Assembly (NCBI RefSeq): GCF_964355755.1
Contig: NC_092670.1
Location: 22,007,201 to 22,071,200 of the forward strand
DNA: 64,000 nucleotides
Direction of reading: 5' to 3'
Source of the DNA: Antedon mediterranea
Taxonomy: Eukaryota; Echinodermata; Crinoidea; Comatulida; Antedonidae
The notes below the pieces were generated by a model. That model searched no databases and was not told the DNA's origin. It was given only the letters and a program-made list of their open reading frames with translations. Shown here piece after piece: positions 39,101-51,100 of this stretch. The position numbers and the translations under genes are program-made. Each line of letters opens with the position of its first letter. Position 1 is the first letter of the stretch.

Positions 39101-42100
39101 TGGTAAATACAATATTTCTTTCTTCGGCTTTATACATTATGCAAATGTCCTACCATAGAATATCCCTAGCTTTCGTTATGTTACATCTTCAATTAATGTG
39201 ACAAGATGGAATAGCATTAGTTTGTACACAGCAGAGTAATAATTTCACTAGCGGCCCAGTCTGTAAATTGAAGGCTAATAAATTGTGGTCTGTACACATG
39301 AGGCTAACAACATCTTGTAGTACTGAAGGGCCTGAAATCACAATCTTTAATAAGACAATACAGTTTAAACTTTTACTCCTGACTAAAACAATTTACATGT
39401 TTACACTAACTTGTTTCAGTAGCAGACTGGTCTGTACATTGAAGGCTAGTAAATTGTGGTCTGTACACATGAGGCTAACAACATATTGTGGAAAGGGCCT
39501 GAAATCATAATCTTTAGTAAGACGATACAGTTTAAACTTTTACTGCTGGCTAAAACAATTTAACTAACTCAGCTTAACTGAAGAATCGATTGTAATACTA
39601 CTAATTACCAATGTAATACGAACATCGAACATTAAGGTTAATGTTTGATCATTACAATCAGTAAACATTTCTTGGAAAAGTAACTGTGTTACAGAAAATT
39701 AAAAAATAATTTTTGTTAACAAAACATCTGCTTGGCTACATGCTTTCAATTATTCAACCCTTTTTGGGCACAAAATGTTCTACATTTTTTGAAAATATAT
39801 GAACAAATAATTTTTTTAATGTATGGAAACAATATTTTGTTAGAAGGGGGAGGGGTGGGGGTGGAAGCGGTGGGGGTGGAAGCGGGAAGAGGGATTCTCC
39901 ATTTTGCTAAAACCTAAACTACACAACAGAATGGTAATATTTTATACTTTTTTATATGTTTGTCAAAAAGTCGAGAGGCGTTTTTTGTAAGAAATATTTC
40001 TTGTTTATATAACTTTAGTTGATTATGTTCTTTAGATATAAACAAAAACAAAAAGTTATAAAATTACAGAGAGAAAAGAAAAAGAAAAAATATGTAAGAA
40101 AATCTATATTACATTATTATTTTCAACTGAATAACAAATGAAAACAGCAAATCAGAAAAACATACACACGATACAAAAAAAAGAAAGTTCACAATCTGCT
40201 CTATTTAATCAAACTAAAGAAGCCAATAATCTATTTACCCCCTTCCTAGTATGTGAAGAAGTTAAGCAATGTCTAAATAATGTAATACACCCCTGGAGAC
40301 AACCCCTTACACGATCAGACCCCATGGGAAATGCCCCTTGCAGAACGAACAACTCTCAAATGTACACAGACGTTCCATTTCAACACTACCGGTATTAAAC
40401 TACGATCAACTTAATTTATACAGCATGAAAAAGCCGTTTAGAGGAATTCCAAATCCGTTGTGTACATCAAAAATGACAGGCCATCACAAAATATAAATAA
40501 ATAGTTAAAATGTCCATGTCAGAATCAATTGTAAATCAACGTTTTGTGCCATAAAGCAAATCTATGTTTGTTACAACATAAACTAGGCCATGTCTATGAA
40601 ACATACTCATTTTGCTATAACAGTGTGTTAATGGTTTTTAAACTGCAAAATCCTAGATAAAGTCCCTAGGGATTTAATCAATGAACGACACCACAAACAG
40701 GTGTTTGCAACAGAAACTTTCTGACTAGAAATATCTTCTTTTTTTTTGTGTGGGGGAAAAGGGAATGTATCGTTTAATGTTTATATTTGAAATTAAAAAT
40801 TACTAATAATAGTTCTGATTTTTCTTGGATAATTTTCTAGGATAAATTAAATTCCATCTCACATCATTTTGGGACAGCTAGTTATAGGTTTAACTAGCCT
40901 GCACACTAGTCGGCTAACCCATACTAGCATTAAGTTTTTTTATTCTTACTATCTTTTTAGGCACCTAGCTATGTAGATTTAACTAGCATATATGCGAGTT
41001 TGCTAACTCATACTAGCATAAAGTTTATAAAATGTTATTCTTTTACTGCCAATAATTCTAATATTTCAGTTCGAAACAAACCTGTATAGTAAATAATTAA
41101 GTAAATTAATTGATTTAAAATGCTAAGTATGGGACTCACATGAAAGACTTTATAAAAGACAGTAATCACAAATTCAATAATTCAGTAAGAATGAATCATG
41201 ATTAAAAACAGTATCTAAAAAAAACAGCAAAAAAAATTGTTTTTTGTAATAGCAAAAGTATCAAATATCATGCATGTTAAAAACATGTGAATGTAATGTC
41301 AACAATCTGTACAAGCCAACATTTGTTAACTTAATTTTAAAATCATCCGTTCGCACAGACAAGAAATGTCCGACACAGGTGCCTATGCCCTACATATGTC
41401 ACACATAGGAATATATAATATTATATACAATAAAAGATAGAGCGCCCACTCTTTATTAAACCAATGTAGTATTTGTGGAAATACCTAGTAATTCTGATTT
41501 GACTTTAATCACAAAATGTATAAAGTGTTTAGCACCCACTGCCATATTATTTTTTCCTTTTGAATATTTAAAATGGGGCAACTGATAAAGTATTTATTAG
41601 CAATAAATGCGATTAAAAGAAAACATTTTAAATGGTGTAAACTAACAAAATAATCAAACACTTTAAATAAAATATAAAAAAAAGTAGATGCAATGTTCAA
41701 GACAAAAACAACATGAACAATTCCTAAATCATCAAGGATTACAAAAGGGTTATAATATACTAACAACTCACAAGAGAATATATTCAATCATAGTGTGTCA
41801 TTTTCCTAAAGGCAAGTAAATAAAGTGTAACTTACTATTACAATGGAAAAATCAGAGCAGTTCTATACTAACTTTCTTTAAAAGTTAGTAATAAAAGTAA
41901 TAGAGGGCGACAGACAGATTTTTGTTTTGTACAAGGAGTTTGTTATAAAAATTTTGAGTAAATTCAACTGCAATAAATTCTGTTCTGTTTTTGCTTTTTA
42001 TAATTTAATAACTTGGAAATAATGTATCGGTGAATCATCAATAAAAAAAACTAAGTTAATAAATTTTTACCTTAAATATGTCAAAATTAATTACATTACA

Positions 42101-45100
42101 AAAATACTGTATTATTAAGACCTATATTTTAAAGATTTTTCAACATAGAACATAAAGCTTTTCAATTCTGTACTACTTTCTTGAGACCAATTTATTTTGT
42201 AAAAATACAGCAATAATTAATGTTGTCTGAACATAAAAAGCTTTTACAGTATATAGATAAAAATATTAGTGAAATTAATCAAATTTTGTTGACCCTAAAG
42301 TACTTTTGATATCAAACCCCAAAGGACTATACAAATTAATATAAAATTCAAATAAGATGCTATTTTGGATGAAAAAAAACCCATAATAGTACAAGACAGA
42401 AATTCACAGCATGAAATTAATTATAACTATCCAGATTAAAAGAAGCTTTGATAGATGAAAAAAAAAAAATGAATTATATCAGAAAAAAGTAGGGCATAGG
42501 TAAAAGACATGGAATATTATTAAATGTCTTGAGATACAAAGAGATAATGTACAAACGAGGAAAAAAGTGCGGATACTCTTAACGGCGCGAGAAAAATAGC
42601 ATTGCGAGTTTTTGAATTAAGCAGGTTTGATAATAGCTTTTTGTATCAAATCTAAGTCTGTTTTAACACTATGTGTACATCGTGAAAGTGATTTATTACC
42701 AAGGACTAAATATAATCATGTATTACACTTTGCTTGTCAACAAAAATTACTGTTTGAAGCTTACAACTTAAAGCAAACAAATGATGATGATATTCTTCCA
42801 TAAAATATTCTCCATTATTTTTTATTTAAATAGACATCACATAAACGCTATAAAAATGTAAACACAAAAATGAAACTATTTGTTAAGTACTTTTACGAAG
42901 CATCCATCACTCTGCCTTCGTTCATTTTAATGTGACCTGGTTTTTATCATACTTGCCGTTAATACCATGTATTATCACCTCGCTCGTGTGAAGTTCATAT
43001 TTTTTTCGCGAATGGATTTTATAAAGCTTTTGACGTGCTTTAAAGATTAATACAAACTAATTGAAACTGGATTATTTTGTTTCAGAATAATTCCTGCAGC
43101 TTCAAAAATGAACATTCTTAATCAATACCACAAGCATCATATATTTTGACACCAATATTACTGATAAATACGCTTACAACTATTTTGATCGGCATAAACT
43201 GGGGCAGGATTTGTCTCTAGGCCGGCTTAATGATGCTTTTCACTTGTAACTGTGTCAAACATTACAATCCAGACACATAATTCAATTATTTTCAACGGTT
43301 TTAATTACAAACATTTACCAGTAAAGAGGATTTTATTTTATTATTAATGTAGTTATATAGTTGATTCGGAATACAGGCCCATCTTGGAATAAAAGTATGC
43401 ACTGAATAAATTTAATAATTAAGATATTATTATCATTTATATCATTTGGCTGATGTATCGGCAGTTGACTCAATTACAATAATTGAAGAATCTTTGTTAA
43501 TTACCAAATTACATTTTTCATTTTTAGTTAAAAATAGCTATTATACTCTTTGAACACAATCCAGGGATCAAATTAATTTTGTATGAGAATGTCCAAGGAT
43601 GAATTGTCAAACCAAAAATAGACAAACATTGGAATTTCAATACTTTTTCTTTTTATATTTTATTTTATTGACCCGGTTTCAGGGCATATTTCACAATATT
43701 TGATTTTACACAAGAAAATTAAAAAAAGAATCCATTTTGGAACAAACACAAAAAAAACTAAAGGAAGACAAGTTGTTACAGAACATAAATTTGCTGCCTA
43801 CTTAAGAGAAAATTGCAATTATTTCTCGAAATTTATTGCAAAAAAAGGTGCGACTAAAACGAACAATAGTTTGCTCGGATTCCTATGGGATTCTATTGCA
43901 ACATTTATGTGTAAAGAGCGTGAGATATATTATGTTATTTAACACAAGTGATGCGTTACGAAATTTAGTGTTTCTCTATAAAATACGCATTTTTAAAACA
44001 TTACACACTCACTAAAGCAGCGAGCTGTTACAATAACCGGATTATTTAGATTTTTTAGGTGAAATACGAAATCCTGTCTGGAAATTTACTATAACACATT
44101 ATTAAAAGCTGCGTTTTTTTGCACATTTTTTGCCCAATATAATGTTGTGAATTCGTGATGGATAAATCAAAATGTAAATATATTTTTTTTTCAAGAAAAA
44201 AACTAAATGTACATTATGTGATGAAACAAAACATCTCATTAATGGATGAGTCAATTAATGCATTTAAAAGAATAATGAAATAACGTTTTAAAAATTGAAT
44301 TCAAACAAAGGAATACATCTATAAACTTAATTAATATAATTACAATTTATAATCAAATAGTTAATAAAAAGATTATACTTAGTGCAATTATTATTTAATT
44401 TACAGTAATATACCTTATTGTAAATCTTTCTTTATTGTATTTTCAGACTGGTTGAAATTATAACTGGAAATTATATTTGAACCGTTTCTATTCATGTACA
44501 GTAAGATGTGTTGTTGAAATTTGTCTTTATACATCATGTAATTCCAGAAGTGTGGTTTTGGTAATAAATGAAAATGATAATTAAATTAATAAACAAATAA
44601 ATTAAAACAAATTAAGGAACAGATCAGGTCTATCTTTATTATTATTATTATCTATCATTACATTTTGGTTTTCTCAATAAAACAGATTAATACTTTATCC
44701 TTTATGTATAAAAATAAATAATGATCCAATCTTGTATTCATGATTTGTTTGTAATTCAAGAAATAGATAAAATAAAACATGACTTTTGAAGTCATTAAAA
44801 TAAACAGCTTAAGAAGACATCTTAAACCTGTAAATATAAATCTTTTAACATACGAACCTACCATTAAAAATATTTAACAAAGAGGCAATCAATTAAACTG
44901 GTATTATCAGATTTTATTGTCTCTATTTTTAATCTTTAGCCAAATTTATGATGCTAAATTTTAGTCGGCAAATGTCGAAGAGACCATCATGTGCAAGGTT
45001 TTTTTATTTAGATATACTATAAGTTAGCAGTCTCTAGCTTGGTGGTTAATATGTTTGTTTATTAATCCCAGGGTCTAGAGTCCAAATCCTCAATATACCA

Positions 45101-48100
45101 GAATTGTTCTCAGTGGCAAAAACAGCCTATTGTAAGCTTATGCTTATTGGGATCATAAATTTGTGCTATAGATGGGGAGTTATATACTTGTTAGTGGATA
45201 AGTATTACAATTCAAAAAGTCATTTCTCCACCCCCTCTACCCCCAACCCCAACATCAGTCAATTACTGCAGTAATTCAAGACATTTGTTGACAAGAAATA
45301 TTGTAATTAATAGAATTACTGCAGCGCAGTCGGAACAACAAGTAGAAGCTAAGCAGTCACATTTTATTTATCTTAAATGTTTTAATTATCTTTGAGCAAT
45401 ACTTAAAGAAAACATGTTAGTCTTTTTGTTAGCTATAATGTAAACATTGAATATTAGGTGAATGACATTCTTGGCCAGAGGTACACTTATAGTGTCTAAT
45501 TAATGTATTACAATTGATCAAGTGAAATGCATACGCCAACTGCCCTACTTATCTGGAGGTTGTTTTACAAGCCAATAGTGCACATACGTGTAAAGTTATT
45601 ACCTATGACCTAATAAATGGTATTATGGGATTAGTGTAAGTGTGTTTGGGACATTTTAGTGTACCAGTATTGTTTTACTTTATGTTATAGGTATGATGTA
45701 TCAATTTCAAAATCACACTTTAATGAATTGAAAAGGCAGCCAGGTGTTTCAGTTCATTAATTTGGGAGAACAATTGTTTGTTTGCCATTATATTCTATTT
45801 CAAAATCCCACTTTAGTAAAACTGTAGTATAGAGGTGAACATTTGGGTATACCAATAATGTTTATTTAAATGTTATAAAATATTTCAAAATCCCACTTTA
45901 GTAAAACTGTAGTATAGAGGTGAACATTTGGGTATACCAATAATGTTTATTTAAATGTTATAAAATATTTCAAAATCCCACTTTAGTGAAACTGTAGTAT
46001 AGAGGTGAACATTTGGGTATACCAATAATGTTTATTTAAATGTTATAAAATATTTCAAAATCCCACTTTAGTGAAACTGTAGTATAGAGGTGAACATTTG
46101 GGTATACCAATAATGTTTATTTAAATGTTATAAAATATTTCAAAATCCCACTTTAGTGAAACTGTAGTATAGAGGTGAACATTTGGGTATACCAATAATG
46201 TTTATTTAAATGTTATAAAATATTTCAAAATCCCACTTTAGTAAAACTGTAGTATAGAGGTGAACATTTGGGTATACCAATAATGTTTATTTAAATGTTA
46301 TAAAATATTTCAAAATCCCACTTTAGTGAAACTGTAGTAGTAGTATAGAGGTGAACATTTGGGTATACCAATAATGTTTATTTAAATGTTATAAAATATT
46401 TCAAAATCCCACTTTAGTAAAACTGTAGTATAGAGGTGAACATTTGGGTATACCAATAATGTTTATTTAAATGTTATAAAATATTTCAAAATCCCACTTT
46501 AGTGAAACTGTAGTATAGAGGTGAACATTTGGGTATACCAATAATGTTTATTTAAATGTTATAAAATATTTCAAAATCCCACTTTAGTAAAACTCTAGTA
46601 TAGAGGTGAACATTTGGGTATACCAATAATGTTTATTTAAATGTTATAAAATATTTCAAAATCCCACTTTAGTAAAACTGTAGTATAGAGGTGAACATTT
46701 GGGTATACCAATAATGTTTATTTAAATGTTATAAAATATTTCAAAATCCCACTTTAGTGAAACTGTAGTATAGAGGTGAACATTTGGGTATACCAATAAT
46801 GTTTATTTAAATGTTATAAAATATTTCAAAATCCCACTTTAGTGAAACTGTAGTATAGAGGTGAACATTTGGGTATACCAATAATGTTTATTTAAATGTT
46901 ATAAAATATTTCAAAATCCCACTTTAGTAAAACTGTAGTATAGAGGTGAACATTTGGGTATACCAATAATGTTTATTTAAATGTTATAAAATATTTCAAA
47001 ATCCCACTTTAGTGAAACTGTAGTATAGAGGTGAACATTTGGGTATACCAATAATGTTTATTTAAATGTTATAAAATATTTCAAAATCCCACTTTAGTAA
47101 AACTCTAGTATAGAGGTGAACATTTGGGTATACCAATAATGTTTATTTAAATGTTATAAAATATTTCAAAATCCCACTTTAGTAAAACTGTAGTATAGAG
47201 GTGAACATTTGGGTATACCAATAATGTTTATTTAAATGTTATAAAATATTTCAAAATCCCACTTTAGTGAAACTGTAGTATAGAGGTGAACATTTGGGTA
47301 TACCAATAATGTTTATTTAAATGTTATAAAATATTTCAAAATCCCACTTTAGTGAAACTGTAGTATAGAGGTGAACATTTGGGTATACCAATAATGTTTA
47401 TTTAAATGTTATAAAATATTTCAAAATCCCACTTTAGTAAAACTGTAGTATAGAGGTGAACATTTGGGTATACCAATAATGTTTATTTAAATGTTATAAA
47501 ATATTTCAAAATCCCACTTTAGTGAAACTGTAGTATAGAGGTGAACATTTGGGTATACCAATAATGTTTATTTAAATGTTATAAAATATTTCAAAATCCC
47601 ACTTTAGTAAAACTGTAGTATAGAGGTGAACATTTGGGTATACCAATAATGTTTATTTAAATGTTATAAAATATTTCAAAATCCCACTTTAGTGAAACTG
47701 TAGTATAGAGGTGAACATTTGGGTATACCAATAATGTTTATTTAAATGTTATAAAATATTTCAAAATCCCACTTTAGTAAAACTGTAGTATAGAGGTGAA
47801 CATTTGGGTATACCAATAATGTTTATTTAAATGTTATAAAATATTTCAAAATCCCACTTTAGTGAAACTGTAGTATAGAGGTGAACATTTGGGTATACCA
47901 ATAATGTTTATTTAAATGTTATAAAATATTTCAAAATCCCACTTTAGTGAAACTGTAGTATAGAGGTGAACATTTGGGTATACCAATAATGTTTATTTAA
48001 ATGTTATAAAATATTTCAAAATCCCACTTTAGTAAAACTCTAGTATAGAGGTGAACATTTGGGTATACCAATAATGTTTATTTAAATGTTATAAAATATT

Positions 48101-51100
48101 TCAAAATCCCACTTTAGTGAAACTGTAGTATAGAGGTGAACATTTGGGTATACCAATAATGTTTATTTAAATGTTATAAAATATTTCAAAATCCCACTTT
48201 AGTAAAACTGTAGTATAGAGGTGAACATTTGGGTATACCAATAATGTTTATTTAAATGTTATAAAATATTTCAAAATCCCACTTTAGTGAAACTGTAGTA
48301 TAGAGGTGAACATTTGGGTATACCAATAATGTTTATTTAAATGTTATAAAATATTTCAAAATCCCACTTTAGTAAAACTGTAGTATAGAGGTGAACATTT
48401 GGGTATACCAATAATGTTTATTTAAATGTTATAAAATATTTCAAAATCCCACTTTAGTAAAACTGTAGTATAGAGGTGAACATTTGGGTATACCAATAAT
48501 GTTTATTTAAATGTTATAAAATATTTAAAAATCCCACTTTAGTGAAACTGAAGAATAGATGTCCCATTTGGGAGTTCACTTAAGCCTCTCAATTATATTA
48601 TAACAAAATAGTCTATCTCTAGTGAAAAGTTGAGGATCATCAAAACTGTCTCTTAAATTCAGTTGTATTATTTTTAATTTGAAAATATGTTCTAGAATAA
48701 TAAGTAGGGAAATTACTTTCACATAAAAAAAAAAGACTAAAATTAAAAGTATAATTTCATTTTTATCATATGACAACAATATAGAAAGGAAAAGTATGGA
48801 GAAACGTGAGAGTTTAAAAAGACAAGTATTTTGAGGGACTTACCCATTGGTTCTTTGATGATTTCATAGTAATCAGGCACATCCTCTTTGTTTACTGGTT
48901 CCAGGAATGGCCAGGCCATTTTATGGCTCTGAGAAATAAACAAAGAAACGTTTTATGAATAGTGAAAATACCCGTGCATTTAAAAACATGTCCTTGGTTT
49001 TGTTTGAAATTTAATTGTTTGATTTTTTTATTTGTGTATAATTCATGTTATAGTATGTTTAGTTTTCACATGAAGCTAGGACTTTCGGCTGCTTTGAATA
49101 TTATGTTTTATTCTTCCTTCTTTTTTGCAATTTGTAAACATATGTTGTATACATCTATAAATTCATCTTTCTTAAGTGGTATTGTTTACATTTATTATAA
49201 TATTGCCAAATGATTTGAACACATACTCATGGAAAGTATAAGTTGAGCACTCACCGGCATCTTGGGTAATCATAATGCGTAAAGTTTTTTGAAGTGCTTT
49301 TTATTATTGTTTTTTCTACACTTAATTTAATATATTTTATGATTCGAACCCACACATGGAAAGTATAAGTTGGGCACTCACCTGCAATTGTCGTACAATC
49401 TTGCGTAGTTGATCCATATCACGATGCGTTAAGTTTTTGTCAAACGCTTTCTGTGACTGTTTTGACTGGCATTTATTACATACATAGCTGTCAATACTTT
49501 CGGCTTCTTCTTGACCTATTCCCACACATTCACCATGAAACCAGTCATTGCAAAGGTCACACCCGATATAGAACCTATGAAAATAGTTTATGGTAAATAT
49601 TAATTCATCTTTGTACTACAATCATTCATTCACATATAAAATAGTTTAAATTGGGGAAACTTTTGAATTTGATATTTACTTACAGTACTACAAAGATTAA
49701 ATCTAATGAAAAGAAATGTACTATGTTTTATTTATAGCATACATGATCACTATAAGTTTTAATACTATAACACATGGAAAACCATGGGGCTAAACTTGGA
49801 TTCGAACCCAGGATTAGTAACCAAGCAAGCTAACTACCAACATAGGGTACAATGCCAGAGAGCAACGCATACAATCTTACTATAAATTTCATTTATAAAA
49901 ATCACATTATTTTTTTTTTCAAAATCTTGAGTGTATTAAAAAATAACAGGTATAATAACATTTTTACAGGTTTTTTCAATATCAATTTTCCTGAAATTAT
50001 TATGACTATTTTCTTGTGAATAATTCATTTCAAAACATAATTTGATTTATGCGTTTGTACTAAATGTAGGGCAATTACCCTAAATTAATCAATATCTAAT
50101 TTTTTTTCTCTATTTTAGGCCATACGTAATTAAAACTGCCGCCATCTGTTACTTGTGACCGTAATATTAAACACAATGAAATATTAAAATTGAAATTTTA
50201 TATCACATTAATAAATGATGCATGAACTAAAAAAAAAATCCAATATATTCTGCATATATGCAGAAAATAAAAAATAGGACACAATAAATAATTTAGCTTT
50301 TAAATAACGAAATGTAATAACATTTGGAAATTGGAACAAATTTTGAAATCTTCAACTAAAAAAAAAAGGATATAATTAGATAGCTTTTAAATAGTACTGA
50401 ACGTTTAATAATGAATATATGGAAAATAAAAAATACTATTTAATAATTAATTTACAGTAACTTTAAAATAATGAAATGAATTAAAATTATAAATTGAATC
50501 TTCTTCAATCAATTATATATTATATTTTAAATACAAGAATAATATTTCAAACCTGGAACTTTCAATGAATAATAAATAGTGATATAACTATTTTTTTTAA
50601 ACCGGCAACATTATTTTACCATTAGGTATTAATATTTGAAACGTGCATACTACACTACATTGCATACAATTGCAGGAATTTAAAATACATAAATAATTTA
50701 GCTTTTGAATAATAAAGTACAACCATTAAAAAAAAATTCAAACAAACTAATGCAAATTAGAGTTAAGGTTATTGCATAAGGATTAGATTGTAATGGGTTT
50801 GCATAGCAATACTCACTATTAAACACATTTGAGGGTGGGATTATACCACTACAGTGAGATTGTACCACAGTAAGGGAGTGTACAACAGAGGGGGAAGTGT
50901 ATTGTATGGGGAACTGTATCAAAGTAGGGAGTGTACAACAAAGGGGGAAGTGTACCGTAATGGGAAGGGGGCTGTACCACAGTAGGGAACTGTACAACAT
51001 AGGGGGAAGTGTACTGTAAAGAGAAAGGGGATGTACCACAGTAGGGGAGTGTACAACATAGGGGAAAGTGTACCGTAATGGCGAGGGGGGGGGGGGCGCA

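Larger units (their letters stand above)
27181..48843 (-). other. BPTF last intron, 21.7 kb, inside the bromodomain
   Basis: Donor GTAAGT at 48843-48838, acceptor TTTTCAG at 27187-27181. It holds about ten repeat structures listed separately, including an 85-bp satellite of nearly 3 kb. CpG-containing unique patches at about 31820-31990, 35150-35640 and 36390-36800 could be regulatory. The short open frames (30245, 32635, 35025, 40138, 41509, 43700 and others) show no family signature. No nested gene recognised. Confidence 0.8.

Noticed and set aside
43700-43942. 80-codon Lys-rich plus-strand frame as a gene
   Set aside because: No family signature, composition is that of A-rich DNA, and there is no supporting context in the intron.
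45650-48560. CRISPR-like array
   Set aside because: The whole 85-bp unit repeats with no unique spacers; this is a eukaryotic satellite.
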